NCBI GenBank assembly: GCA_001563305.1 | Contig: CP013703.1 | Coordinates: 1,529,504 to 1,593,503 of the forward strand | Origin: a methanogenic archaeon mixed culture ISO4-G1 | GTDB lineage: Archaea; Thermoplasmatota; Thermoplasmata; Methanomassiliicoccales; Methanomethylophilaceae | Length of the DNA: 64,000 bases | Reading direction: 5' to 3' | Shown: piece after piece, positions 26,754 through 36,600 of the stretch | How positions within the stretch are numbered: the stretch's first letter is position 1 | How the letters are laid out: every line of letters starts with the position of its first letter | The notes under the pieces: generated by a model | Database searches by the model: none | Told to the model about the DNA's origin: nothing | What the model saw: only the letters and a program-made list of their open reading frames with translations | Program-made: the position numbers and the translations under genes

Positions 26754-27008
26754 ATGTGCTTGGTTGTGAGAATGATGACATTATACGACGACCTGTGGAC
26801 CACTGAAGGAAATCACCGCATGAATGTGGAGGAAGAGGGCAGACGCCGTTATGAGGAAGGCATTCTGGAGGGACGTGAAGAAGAAAAGCGCAGGATAGCC
26901 TCAGAAATGCTGAAGAGAGACTTCGATCCAAATCTCATCGCTGAATGCACCGGATTGTCATCGGAAACCGTCGAACGGCTCAGGACCGATATGGAGCAAA
27001 ACGATTGA
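26754..27008 (+). repeat. Duplicated 3' module of the Rpn gene, copy 3
   Basis: The 84-residue frame has the same leader and YDDLWTTEGNHRMNVEEEGRR segment as copy 2, offset by exactly 330 bases. The Gly-Arg repeat is short, and the tail is diverged (LIAECTGLSSETVERLR). The original tail type may therefore differ from copies 1 and 2. Confidence 0.75.
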
Positions 27009-27064
27009 GTTAAGCTTCTACCTTTATATTTCAGAAAACCATACACTCATACGGATGGGATGGC

Positions 27065-27505
27065 ATGAGTGAAAACTCAGACTACAGCAGCGGGAGCTAT
27101 CAGGCTCTCTTCAGTCGCATGAAGCTCGGCAGCAGGAAGCAGCCTGTTGCGGCACCGGCACCGAAGAAGATCGTCCAGGAAGCCGCTCCGAAGACCTGCA
27201 ACTACTCGGTGGCCAAGCGCACGCTAAGCGAGAGCGGGTACATGAGATACAACATCGACGACTCGGACGACCTGTACATCTCCAAAGTGCCAGAGAGTGC
27301 GATGTTCAACGACGGCGAGGCGGTCCTCACCAAGGCGGAGTCCAACGTCATGGTCGGATTCTACGCGACGGAGCCGACCGTCGAGGTCGAACCCGTCGTC
27401 AGGAAGACCGTGTCCGCGGCGGAGATGTTCGCCGACGTTCAGAGGGGATCCGAGCAGGTCGTCTGTACCAGTGTCGGCACCCGCAACGAGTCCGTCGGAC
27501 AGTGA
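27065..27505 (+). CDS. Hypothetical protein
   Basis: I do not recognise this 146-residue protein. The N-terminal 45 residues are Ala/Pro/Lys-rich. The middle has a possible compact segment (SGYMRYNIDDSDDLYISKV). The rest is acidic with several Val-Glu pairs and no membrane segment or cysteine motif. A TATA-like CTTTATATTTC at 27021-27031 and the usual short leader support expression. Codon use resembles neighbouring host genes. Confidence 0.6.
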   Translation: MSENSDYSSGSYQALFSRMKLGSRKQPVAAPAPKKIVQEAAPKTCNYSVAKRTLSESGYMRYNIDDSDDLYISKVPESAMFNDGEAVLTKAESNVMVGFYATEPTVEVEPVVRKTVSAAEMFADVQRGSEQVVCTSVGTRNESVGQ

Positions 27506-27542
27506 GAACCGGACAGACGCCCCGAGGGCAAGTTTCTATCAT

Positions 27543-27558
27543 CCTAGCGGACGCTAGG
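27543..27558. terminator. Palindrome between hypothetical and Sel1-repeat genes
   Basis: CCTAGCG-GA-CGCTAGG is a perfect seven-base inverted repeat in the 84-base gap. It is followed by ACTTTAAT, which could double as the TATA region of the next gene. It could be a terminator or an operator. Confidence 0.4.
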
Positions 27559-27589
27559 ACTTTAATCCCTGTAAGCCGATTCATTAGCC

Positions 27590-28444
27590 ATGGCAGACGA
27601 TTTCGATCAGCTGACCGCGAAGGCCAAACGCGGCGATGCTGAAGCACAGTGCAGGCTCGCAGACATTTACTACGATGTTTTCGACGAGCATTTCGATCCC
27701 AAGACGGCATTCAAGTGGTACAAGAAATCGGCCGAGAAGGGCTTCGCCGATGCCCAGTACTGCCTCGGAAGGCTCTACTGCTGGGGTGACGGCACGGAGC
27801 AGTCCACCGAGGAGGCCGTCAAGTGGTTGCAGGCAGCGGTCAAGCAGGGCCACACCGACGCCATGTGCGAACTCGCGGACCTGTATCTCTTCGATCCCAG
27901 CGTGAAAAAGCCGAAGAAGTCGGTCATCAAGCTGTACGAGGATGCCGCTAAGCAGGAGAACCCCTATGCGCAGTACTTCCTCGGACTGATGTATCTGGAC
28001 GGGGACTACGTGGAGCAGTCCTTCGAGACCGCGGCGGAGTGGTTCAAGAGGTCCGCGGAGCAGGAGAACCCCTATGCGCAGTTCGACCTGGCGGAGCTGT
28101 ATCTCACCGGATCCGGAGTCAAGAAGTCCAACAAGAACGCATTCAACTGGTACCTCAAGGCGGCGGAGAGCGACCATGCGCTGGCACAGTATGCGGTGGC
28201 TACCATGTACCTTGAGGGCAAGGGCGTGAAGAAATCGGCGAAGGATGCGCTGAAGTGGATGAAGGAGGCCGCGGAGCAGGGCGTGAGGAGCGCACAGTAC
28301 GACCTTGCGCTACTGTACCACTACGGCACCGGCACCAAGAAGAACGACAAGGAAGCGTTCAAATGGATGAGGACGGTCGCCGACGAGTTCTTCGACGATA
28401 TGGAAGAACTCTATACGGAAGAGTCCGAAGAAGACCAGGAATGA
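27590..28444 (+). CDS. Sel1-repeat (TPR-like) protein
   Basis: The 284-residue protein is made of about seven Sel1-like repeats of roughly 36 residues. Examples are AFKWYKKSAEKGFADAQYCL and AAEWFKRSAEQENPYAQFDL. It ends in an acidic tail (EESEEDQE). There is no signal peptide or membrane segment, so it is a cytoplasmic scaffold for protein interactions. The partner is unknown. Two adjacent repeats share the identical stretch QENPYAQ, suggesting recent internal duplication. Confidence 0.85.
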   Translation: MADDFDQLTAKAKRGDAEAQCRLADIYYDVFDEHFDPKTAFKWYKKSAEKGFADAQYCLGRLYCWGDGTEQSTEEAVKWLQAAVKQGHTDAMCELADLYLFDPSVKKPKKSVIKLYEDAAKQENPYAQYFLGLMYLDGDYVEQSFETAAEWFKRSAEQENPYAQFDLAELYLTGSGVKKSNKNAFNWYLKAAESDHALAQYAVATMYLEGKGVKKSAKDALKWMKEAAEQGVRSAQYDLALLYHYGTGTKKNDKEAFKWMRTVADEFFDDMEELYTEESEEDQE

Positions 28445-28452
28445 AATCGTTT

Positions 28453-28474
28453 ACGGGAGGGGGTGCCCTCCCGT
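28453..28474. terminator. Hairpin between convergent genes
   Basis: ACGGGAGGG and CCCTCCCGT pair across a four-base loop and are followed by CCTTTC. It separates the Sel1 gene from guaAA. Confidence 0.7.
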
Positions 28475-28480
28475 CCTTTC

Positions 28481-29056
28481 TCAATAGTTTCTCTCCTCGA
28501 TTATCCTGAGGAAGTTCTGGAAGATCTCCACCCCGTGCTCGGTGTTCTCCACCTCTGGGTGGAACTGGACTCCCCAGATGGGCCTGTCCCTGCAGCGGAC
28601 GGCCTCGTTCGGACATGCGTCCGAGGATGCGATGACGTCGAAGCCCTCCGGGACCTGCTTGACCTCATCGTTGTGGGATGCCCACACCGTGAACTGGTCC
28701 GGGAGGCCCTTGAAAAGGTCGTCGTGATCGGACACCCTGAGGGATACCGCTCCGAACTCTGGCACATTGCCCGGACCGAGTTTCCCGCCGAAGTGCTCGC
28801 AGAGGAACTGCATGCCGGCGCACACTCCGAGAATGGGGAAATCGGCCTTGTCGAGATACTCCCCGTTGTTGCCCATGGCGGCCCCCTCGGTGGCGACGTT
28901 GGGCGCCCCTCCTGAGAGGACCAGTCCGTCGACGTCGCTGATCTCGTCGAAGGGCGTAGTGTTGGGAACAATCTTGGTGTCCACCTTGAGATATCTGAGG
29001 ACGCGCCACTCGCGGTGCGTCCACTGACTCCCGTTGTCTATGACGTAGACTTTCAT
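28481..29056 (-). CDS. guaAA: GMP synthase subunit A (glutamine amidotransferase)
   Basis: The 191-residue class I glutamine amidotransferase releases ammonia for GMP synthesis. The nucleophile elbow is GVCAGMQFL, and the His-Glu partners are in WGVQFHPEVENTEHG. It is the stand-alone archaeal form; the ATPase subunit is encoded just upstream (29133-30080), both on the minus strand, with a hairpin between them. Confidence 0.96.
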   Translation of the reverse strand: MKVYVIDNGSQWTHREWRVLRYLKVDTKIVPNTTPFDEISDVDGLVLSGGAPNVATEGAAMGNNGEYLDKADFPILGVCAGMQFLCEHFGGKLGPGNVPEFGAVSLRVSDHDDLFKGLPDQFTVWASHNDEVKQVPEGFDVIASSDACPNEAVRCRDRPIWGVQFHPEVENTEHGVEIFQNFLRIIEERNY

Positions 29057-29107
29057 CGTTACTCCGATTGAGAAATCGGATTAAAAACTGCTGGTATTAC
29101 AAGAATA

Positions 29108-29127
29108 ATGCGGGATTTCTCCCGCAT
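29108..29127 (-). terminator. Hairpin between guaAB and guaAA
   Basis: ATGCGGG and CCCGCAT pair across a six-base loop, immediately after the guaAB stop on the minus strand. It may be a terminator or processing site between the two subunits. Confidence 0.5.
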
Positions 29128-29132
29128 GGTTC

Positions 29133-30080
29133 TCACTCCCACTCGATGGTCGCGGGAGGTTTGTTGGTGATGTCGTACACGACGCGGTTCACGGACTGCT
29201 TCATGGTGTTCGTGATGCGCTGTGACATCGCATCCAGGACGTCCAACGGGATCTTGGAGTATGTCGCGGTCATCCCGTCGACCGATGCGACGGCACGGAT
29301 GGCGATCGTCCTCCCGTACGCCCTGCGGTCCCCCTGGACCCCGACGGATTTCGACGGCAGCAGGACAGCGAAGTACTGCCAGGGCAGATCCATCTTGCCT
29401 GCGGCTACCGCCTTCTTGATCTCGTCCTCGACGATGAAGCATGCCTCGCGGACGACCTCGATGTTCTCCGGGGTGACCTCATCCAGGCACCTCACCGCAA
29501 GGGCGGGTCCCGGGAAGGGCTGCCTCTCCGAGGCCGCGACGTTCAGCATCCTGGCCAGGTCCCTGACCTCGTCCTTGTACAGGTCCCTGAGGGGCTCGTA
29601 CAGCGACATGCCCATCTCCTTGGGGAGACCTCCGACGTTGTGGTGCGACTTGATGGTGTCGCGGACACCGTCGCCGGATTCGATCCAATCAGGAGCGATC
29701 GTTCCCTGGATCAGGAACTCGGCCCCGTACTCCTTGGCCCTCCTCTCAAAGACGCGGATGAACTTCTCCCCGATGATCTTCCTCTTCCTCTCGGGGTCGG
29801 TGACACCCTTCAGGGCTGTGAAGAACTCATCTGCAGCGTCCTCGATGATGTAGTTGAAGCCCATGGACTTGAACATGGCCTCGACCTCCTCGGTCTCGCC
29901 CTTCCTCATGAGCCCGTTGTCCACGTAAACGGCCAGAAGCCTGTCTCCGATGGCCCTGTGGACCAATGCTGCCGCCACCATCGAATCGACACCGCCGGAG
30001 CAGGCGATGATCGCCTTGCTGGTGATCTTCTGCTTGGTGTCCTCGATGGTCTCCTCTATGAAATCCTCAGCACCCAACAT
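29133..30080 (-). CDS. guaAB: GMP synthase subunit B (ATP pyrophosphatase)
   Basis: The 315-residue product activates XMP with ATP and accepts ammonia from GuaAA. The PP-loop [13 protein letters not shown] is near the N-terminus, and the C-terminal dimerisation domain holds [15 protein letters not shown] [12 protein letters not shown] and [14 protein letters not shown]. The full archaeal length is present. It overlaps purE by 14 bases, so purE, guaAB and possibly guaAA form a purine operon. Confidence 0.97.
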   Translation of the reverse strand: MLGAEDFIEETIEDTKQKITSKAIIACSGGVDSMVAAALVHRAIGDRLLAVYVDNGLMRKGETEEVEAMFKSMGFNYIIEDAADEFFTALKGVTDPERKRKIIGEKFIRVFERRAKEYGAEFLIQGTIAPDWIESGDGVRDTIKSHHNVGGLPKEMGMSLYEPLRDLYKDEVRDLARMLNVAASERQPFPGPALAVRCLDEVTPENIEVVREACFIVEDEIKKAVAAGKMDLPWQYFAVLLPSKSVGVQGDRRAYGRTIAIRAVASVDGMTATYSKIPLDVLDAMSQRITNTMKQSVNRVVYDITNKPPATIEWE

Positions 30081-30546
30081 CTTCCTTGACCTTCTGGGAG
30101 TCGGCCAGGACCTTATCGGCCTGTTCCTTCCTGTAGTCGGCGAGCTTTGTCTTGAGCGATGCGTCCGAGATCGACATCATCTCTATCGCGAGGACCGCCG
30201 CGTTGTCACCGCGGTCCATACCGACGGCCGCCACCGGGATTCCAGGAGGCATCTGGACTATTGACAACAAAGCATCGTAGTTGATCGCTCCGCTGACCGG
30301 CACACCGATAACGGGCTTGGTGGTAAACGATGCGATTACTCCGGGAAGCGCGGCCGAGAGTCCGGCGATCGCTATGAAGACGTCCGCGTCGCTCTTGGTG
30401 ACGAGCTCCTCGACCCTGCGGGGGGTCCTGTGGGCGGATGCCACATCGATATCGAACGGCACACCGAATTTCTTCAGGATGTTGATGGCCTTCTCCGCGA
30501 CCGGGAGGTCGCTCTTGCTTCCCATTATGATGGAGACTTTGGACAT
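30067..30546 (-). CDS. purE: N5-carboxyaminoimidazole ribonucleotide mutase
   Basis: The 159-residue enzyme acts in purine synthesis, moving the carboxylate of N5-CAIR to C4. Motifs are [17 protein letters not shown] and [14 protein letters not shown]. The start is ATG 30546 ([13 protein letters not shown]); the frame to 30555 adds three residues. A TATA-like ATTTTTTATCC lies at about 30565-30580 on the minus strand, so the operon starts here. Confidence 0.95.
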   Translation of the reverse strand: MSKVSIIMGSKSDLPVAEKAINILKKFGVPFDIDVASAHRTPRRVEELVTKSDADVFIAIAGLSAALPGVIASFTTKPVIGVPVSGAINYDALLSIVQMPPGIPVAAVGMDRGDNAAVLAIEMMSISDASLKTKLADYRKEQADKVLADSQKVKEDVGC

Positions 30547-30601
30547 TGTTTCCACATCCTGATTATGGGATAAAAAATATGTTGGGAAGGGTGAGACGAC
30601 G

Positions 30602-30619
30602 GGCGCATGGCCCTGCGCC
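30602..30619 (-). terminator. Hairpin downstream of the DoxX-like gene
   Basis: GGCGCA and TGCGCC pair across a six-base loop within the 190-base gap between the DoxX-like gene and purE. I see no gene in the rest of that gap. Confidence 0.4.
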
Positions 30620-30735
30620 GGCCTGACTGAGATTCAAGTTGAAGGAACCGAGCCTAAGTTGTCGTTCCGTGATAGTACAGGACTTACGAGCTTCCGTCTC
30701 GGTATTAGGATGGATACCAGGGATATAAACAGTGC

Positions 30736-31233
30736 TCACTCCAGGAACGGGACCTTCTTCACGATCGACAGCTCCTTCCACCTGCCGTACAGGGAGAGCC
30801 TCTCGAAGCCTCCGAGGTAATAAGTGGCGACGATCCCGAAGCAGATGATGATGCGGAAATCGATGATCGGGTTGTCCTCCGGCGGAACGCAGATGGTGTA
30901 CATCACTATCAGGAACGATACGCACCCGACGGTACCGAGCTTGGATGCAATACCGAGAATGAGGGAGATCCCGATCAACAGCAGTGCCAGCAGGAATATT
31001 ATGTCGACGACCCCGTTGCCACCGATGGAGTTGTAGAAGTCGGCGAAGATACCTCCGCTCACATAACTCACGAAGGATGAGGGCGATACGCCGTCGATGT
31101 AACCCATTCCCACCGGTGTCTTGAATCCTAATCCGAGCAGTTTATCGAAGAAGGGCCAGAGGAATATCCATCCCACCAAGATGCGGAACGCTGCCAGGAA
31201 GTTCTGGCCCAGGGTCTGCCTGTCGGTCTCCAT
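30736..31233 (-). CDS. DoxX/TQO-DoxD-like membrane protein
   Basis: The 165-residue protein has about four transmembrane segments (near residues 12-30, 60-80, 85-105, 115-135). Family features are FRILVGWIFLWPFFDKLLG and a central GGNGVVDIIFLLALLLIGISL. Members include the small subunit of thiosulfate:quinone oxidoreductase, but most have unknown roles. Methanomassiliicoccales lack ordinary quinones, so the enzyme name should not be transferred. Start ATG 31233 is used rather than the upstream frame to 31260. Confidence 0.7.
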   Translation of the reverse strand: METDRQTLGQNFLAAFRILVGWIFLWPFFDKLLGLGFKTPVGMGYIDGVSPSSFVSYVSGGIFADFYNSIGGNGVVDIIFLLALLLIGISLILGIASKLGTVGCVSFLIVMYTICVPPEDNPIIDFRIIICFGIVATYYLGGFERLSLYGRWKELSIVKKVPFLE

Positions 31234-31356
31234 GGAACCTAATCCGCTGAGGAAGTACAAAAACTAGATGGTCGACCTAAACTGACTTTACGGCTGGCTG
31301 GCCCTATGCTGGCACATGTTTATTCCATCCACGGTGGTCGGTAGTTATTTTAATTG

Positions 31357-31375
31357 ATTGGATTATACATCCAAT
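31357..31375. promoter_or_regulatory. 19-base palindromic operator of the permease operon
   Basis: ATTGGA-N7-TCCAAT lies between a TATA-like TTATTTTAAT (31345-31354) and ATG 31377. It matches the site before the nitrogenase-like operon and the two other sites in this locus. Confidence 0.8.
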
Positions 31376-31376
31376 A

Positions 31377-32471
31377 ATGAGCGACGAGTATTCTATTTCA
31401 GAGAAATCGTTCGTTTCAGATTATCGTAAACAAATTCTCAGAAAGATGATTTTCCTGGTGGCGTGCCTTCTGATGCTCATCGTCGTCATCGGATACACGT
31501 GCACGATAACCAAGGGGCTGACCGCCTGGGAATCGTACGAGTACATATTCCGCCATATCATCGGATACCAGTACGAACCTCGCAGTGCCGAATGGTGGAC
31601 CGATCTTTTCATCTGGGAATCCATCATGCCGCGCATAGTTATAGCGATAGTGGCTGGAGCTTCCCTTGCGATCGCCGGAGCGATGATGCAAAGTATCGTC
31701 TCCAACCCGCTGGCCGACCCGTACACCACCGGGATATCAGCGGGGGCCAGTTTCGGTGCCGTTGCCGCGATCATCGCAGGCCTGACATTCACATCGGTCG
31801 CAGGTGAATTCGGCATAATCACAAACGCCTTCCTGGGGGCACTGGTGCCGGCATTCGGGGTCGTGATAATAACAAGGTTCATCCGTTCGTCCCCGACCAC
31901 GATGATCCTCATCGGAATCGCATTCTCATACATCTTCAACGCTCTGACCACACTGCTCATGATCACGGCGGATGAGGACAACCTTCAGAACGCGTTCCTC
32001 TGGCAGATAGGTTCCCTGAACGGTCTGGAATGGAGTGATCTGCCGGTCATGCTGCTCGTTTGTGTTGTCGGATCGGTGTTCATACTGGCCTCGGCCGGTA
32101 AGCTTAACCTGATGATGATCGGGGAGGACAACGCGAAGTGCCTCGGACTGAACGTTGCACAGTTCAGGACGGTCTGCCTATTGCTGCTGGCCCTGATGAC
32201 TGCATCCATCATATCGTTCACGGGGATAATCGGATTCGTGGGACTTATTGTTCCCCACATAGTGAGGGTTCTCATAGGATCGAACAACCGTTTCGTCCTC
32301 ATAGGCTCCATGATCCTGGGGTCTCTCGTACTCCTCTCGGCGGACCTAGCCTCCAGACTGCTGTCCACACAGGGGGAGATACCGGTCGGTGTCATCATGT
32401 CCTTCCTGGGCGGACCCATATTCCTGCTTCTGATACTGATGAGCAAAAAGGGATACGGTGAGGTCTATTGA
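31377..32471 (+). CDS. FecCD/BtuC-type ABC permease 1
   Basis: The 364-residue inner-membrane permease of the iron-siderophore/cobalamin family has about ten membrane segments. Conserved loops are LAIAGAMMQSIVSNPLADPY, GISAGASFGA and GLIVPHIVRVLIG. An N-terminal cytoplasmic extension contains FVSDYRKQILRKM, shared with permease 2. The message is almost leaderless (start two bases after the operator). It overlaps permease 2 by four bases. Two permeases could form a heterodimer with the ATPase at 37280 and the receptor at 38135. Confidence 0.9.
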   Translation: MSDEYSISEKSFVSDYRKQILRKMIFLVACLLMLIVVIGYTCTITKGLTAWESYEYIFRHIIGYQYEPRSAEWWTDLFIWESIMPRIVIAIVAGASLAIAGAMMQSIVSNPLADPYTTGISAGASFGAVAAIIAGLTFTSVAGEFGIITNAFLGALVPAFGVVIITRFIRSSPTTMILIGIAFSYIFNALTTLLMITADEDNLQNAFLWQIGSLNGLEWSDLPVMLLVCVVGSVFILASAGKLNLMMIGEDNAKCLGLNVAQFRTVCLLLLALMTASIISFTGIIGFVGLIVPHIVRVLIGSNNRFVLIGSMILGSLVLLSADLASRLLSTQGEIPVGVIMSFLGGPIFLLLILMSKKGYGEVY

Positions 32472-33523
32472 CTGAGGACGGCTTCGTATCCGATTACCGC
32501 AAGGTCAACCGCAGAAAGGTACTGTTCACGTTCCTGTTCCTCGGGATCGCCGCGGTCACGTTTGTCGTATCGATAGGGATAGGGCAATACAACATCTCGT
32601 TCCTCGAGGCGTTCAAACTGATGATAGACCACATCATGGGCAATGCTGTCCCAGGGATGGATGACAACATCGTGTGGAACTACCGTCTGCCCCGTCTCAT
32701 TATGGCATTCTTCGTGGGCATGGGGTTGGCCGTATCCGGTGCTGCCATGCAGAGCATACTGAGGAATCCGCTGGCCGAACCGTACACCCTGGGAGTCTCA
32801 TCGGGCGCATCGTTCGGAGCGACACTTGCGATCGTGGGAGGCGTTGCCCTCATCCCCATCGCAGATCACCAGACCACTGTCATCATAAACGCATTCATCC
32901 TCTCGCTGGTGCCCCTTGCCATTATCCTTGGGGTCTCGAGATTCAGAAAAGTGACTCCGACATCCATGATACTGATTGGTATAGCGGTCATGTTCGTGTT
33001 CAGCTCATCGTCGACGCTGATGATGGTGCTGGCGGATCCGAAGGAACTGGCAGAGATCTATGCCTGGAACGTTGGTACGCTTGGAAGATCCAACTGGAGT
33101 TGCCTGCCGGTCGTCGTGCCGGTGACCTTGATCGCGACGACGATACTGATAATCTCGTCGAAGAAGATCAACACCCTGTCAGCGGGGGACGCTTTCAGCA
33201 AGACCGTCGGACTGAAGCCACAGGGCTTCAGGCTCCTGTGCTTCCTGGTCGTTGCTCTCTGCACATGTTCCATAGTATGCTTCACAGGTACGATCGGATT
33301 CATCGGGCTGGTGGCGCCCCACATAACTAGGATCGTCATAGGCTCCAACAACCAGTACCTGCTCCCGGCATCCGCCATCTTCGGAGGCGCATTGCTGATG
33401 GTGCTGGATGTGGTCTCGAAAATCGTCAGCTGGAACGGTCTGCCCGTGGGTGTCATCTGTGCATTGGTCGGAGGACCGCTGTTCATCATGGTCCTGATGA
33501 AGCAGAAGAAATCCAGCTGGTGA
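32468..33523 (+). CDS. FecCD/BtuC-type ABC permease 2
   Basis: The 351-residue paralogue of permease 1 has the same loops: GLAVSGAAMQSILRNPLAEP, GVSSGASFGAT and GLVAPHITRIVIG. It starts at a TTG in TTGA overlapping the previous stop. This start is supported because FVSDYRK, also found near the N-terminus of permease 1, would otherwise be lost and no ATG lies nearby. Heterodimeric permeases are normal for siderophore importers. The substrate is unknown. Confidence 0.88.
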   Translation: MTEDGFVSDYRKVNRRKVLFTFLFLGIAAVTFVVSIGIGQYNISFLEAFKLMIDHIMGNAVPGMDDNIVWNYRLPRLIMAFFVGMGLAVSGAAMQSILRNPLAEPYTLGVSSGASFGATLAIVGGVALIPIADHQTTVIINAFILSLVPLAIILGVSRFRKVTPTSMILIGIAVMFVFSSSSTLMMVLADPKELAEIYAWNVGTLGRSNWSCLPVVVPVTLIATTILIISSKKINTLSAGDAFSKTVGLKPQGFRLLCFLVVALCTCSIVCFTGTIGFIGLVAPHITRIVIGSNNQYLLPASAIFGGALLMVLDVVSKIVSWNGLPVGVICALVGGPLFIMVLMKQKKSSW

Positions 33524-33587
33524 CACCGTTCTTCGGGATGAAAGATGTCATGTTCCAGAGCCTGTAAGCATTGAATAAATAGTCCGT

Positions 33588-33606
33588 ATTGGATTATACA
33601 TCCATG
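33588..33606. promoter_or_regulatory. 19-base palindromic operator of the CobN-like gene
   Basis: ATTGGA-N7-TCCATG overlaps ATG 33604, about 13 bases after a TATA-like GAATAAATA (33572-33580). The seven-base spacer is identical to that of the permease-operon site (TTATACA). The last arm has one mismatch, forced by the start codon. Confidence 0.75.
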
Positions 33607-36600
33607 TCACATCGGATAAAAATCGTCCACATCTCGGTTCAGAATATCGATTTGGATCTAATCGGGAAGGCAACGGACTTCTATCAGAAGGACCACGATG
33701 TGATCTTCACCTTCAAACACTACTTCAGTTCCGATATCGACGAGGATCCGCTCAAAATGGCGGAATTGAATGAGGATCTGAAGGATGCCGATTTCCTGTT
33801 CATCCGCTACCTGTACGTTCCCCGCAGGTTCAAGAGGCTGGATAGGGTTGAGCGTCTCGTAAAGGAATCCGGCATCAACACATTCATGCATACTCCGAAT
33901 CCGGAGATCAGCGATATCTACAGGCACTATTTCCACGGATCTGATGATGATTACTCCATATTCAACATCCTCTTGGAGAATCATGCTCTGGAGAACGAGA
34001 TCGAGATCGTGAAACATCTCGGCAATCTGCTGGCGGACCAGAACGATGAGATCGTTCTGCCCGAAATGCCGGAATCCCACGGCATATACCATGCCGGGGA
34101 ATTCCCGGATGCAGAGACCTATCTGGAATCGTTGGATAGGGTGAAACCCACCGTAGGCATACTGTTCAGGTCGTACATCAAGGAGAACTATACGTTGGAG
34201 CATATGGACGACCTGATCTCCGCCTTGGAAGAACGGGGACTGCAGACCATCCCGGTCTATTTCCCAGGCAAGTCCAGACGCGGAAAGGAGTCATTCAACT
34301 CCGAGAACGTTGTACGCCGTTACTTCATGGGCGGGACCGAATCCAGGATCGATGTGATGATAGTGATGTCGCCGTTCTCTCTCGTCATCAACGCGTCGGA
34401 CGAACCAGGGCTCACATCCGATGTCGATTGCAATTTCCTGAAGAGACTTACGGATGTGCCAGTCATACAGGCCATGAGCGTAGGCCCCGAATTCCTGAAC
34501 TACAAGGACATGAAAGCGGGATTGAAGGCGAAGGATGTTGTCAGCTTCGTTGCCTGGCCGGAGATAGACGGCCAGATCATCTCCGTCCCGGTCGTCTATA
34601 CCAAGGGCGAGAAGGGAAAAGAGCAGACGATGGTGAGCATCCCCGAGAGGATAGACCACCTAGCAAGGCTGGCGTTCAACTGGGCATCGCTGAGGAAAAA
34701 GAAACCAAAGGACAGGAAGATTGCCCTGCTGGTATACCAGAAGAGATTCGACAACGGACGCCTGGGAGCGGCATCCGGTATCGATTCGATGGAGAGTGTG
34801 GCCCGCATACTGGCCCGCCTGAAGGAAGAAGGTTATTCGGTAGGGGATGTGCCCTCATCCGGCCGCGAGATGCTTGATAGGATGCTCTCAGGCGTGACCA
34901 ACGATTTCTCCAACAACACGGACGAGTTCATACGCGAACACGCGGCAGGTAGCCTTACCAACGAACAGTATCTGAAACGTTTCAATTCGTTGTCCGATTA
35001 CAACAAGGATCACATACGGGAATTCTGGGGCGAACCTCCCGGAAACGTCTGTACCTGCGGGAGCGATATGATGATGCCGGGCGTGATTATGGGCAATGTG
35101 CTCGTAGGTATCCAGCCACCGCGTTCCTGGGAGAGCAATGCGGAGAGGCTGTATCACGACCCCATTCTTCCGCCCCAGCACCAGTATGTCGCCTATTATC
35201 AGTGGATAAGGGACGTATTCAAAGCGGATGCCGTGATCCATCTGGGAACGCATGGATCTCTGGAGTGGCTGCCGGGAAAGAACACCGCCCTGTCCCCGTA
35301 CTGCTATCCAGACCTTGTTCTGGATTCCCTTCCGAACATCTACCCGTACATCATCGACAACCCCGGTGAGGGCATCCAAGCGAAAAGAAGGTCCGAGGCC
35401 GTGCTGATAGGTCATGCGGCACCAACGATGGTCCGTTCCGAACTGTACGATTCGCTGGAGGAGTTGGATTCCTTGGTACACATGTATCTGGACCTAGAAT
35501 CTACGATGCCGGGGACGGATCACTCCGAACTGCTCGAGCAGATAAAAGCCAAACTCGAAGGCACTACCCTGATGGAACAGATGCCGTTGGACCTCGAGGA
35601 TCCGAAGAACTCCATCCCTGAACTGGAGGACCGTCTGGAGGAGATCAAGGACACCCTCATTCCGATAGGACTGCACATCTTCGGAGATGTGCCAGATGCC
35701 GAAGAGACAAAGAACATCGTTGAATCGTGCTTACGTGTCTCCGGACCTCAATGCGAATCACTGAGGGATTGCATCGCCGCGGCGAAGGGGATCACGGGCC
35801 TCGACTACGATGTCGAACCGATAGAGGAACTTTGCCACGAATTGATATCCAGGATTGCAGAGACGAACTATTCGGAGGATAGGATCGAACAGACGGTCCT
35901 GGATGTCATAGGCGTTCAGAGCCCGAGGATCAACGAGATCCTGAGATACGTGTGCAGGACCCTCGTCCCAAACATACGCCGTACCGATGACGAGATGAAC
36001 AGCCTGATTACGGCACTGGACGGAAGGTATGTGATCCCGGGGCCGCCGGGCGAGGTATCCAGAGGCAATATGGAGGCCCTCCCGACCGGCAGGAACATCT
36101 ACGGCATTGATCCTGAGACGCTCCCCACCCCGGTCAGCTGGAAGAACGGCGTCCGTATGGCCGACACCATGCTGGAACGCTACGTCGAGGAGAACGGGAG
36201 CTATCCGCACAGCATCGGCTTCATCATCTGGGCCACCGATACCATGAAGACGGGAGGCGATGACGTCGCGTACATCCTCTGGCTGATGGGTGTCAGGCCT
36301 GTCTGGATGGGCAACGGCCACATAAAATGCCTGGAAGTCGTGCCCCTGGAAGAACTGAAAAGGCCCCGTATCGATGTATCCGTCCGTATAACCGGTCTCT
36401 TCAGGGATTCGTTCCCCAATCTGATCAAGATGATCGGGGACGCGGTTTCCTTGATAGCGGACCTGGAGGAGAGCGAAGAAGAGAACTATCTGGCCGCAAA
36501 CCTTCGCTCCGAGATCGTAGATCAGATGGAACAGGGGATCGACGCCAAGAGGGCAAGGGAACTCTCCATGGTCAGAGTCTTCGGCGGCATGAGCGGTTCC

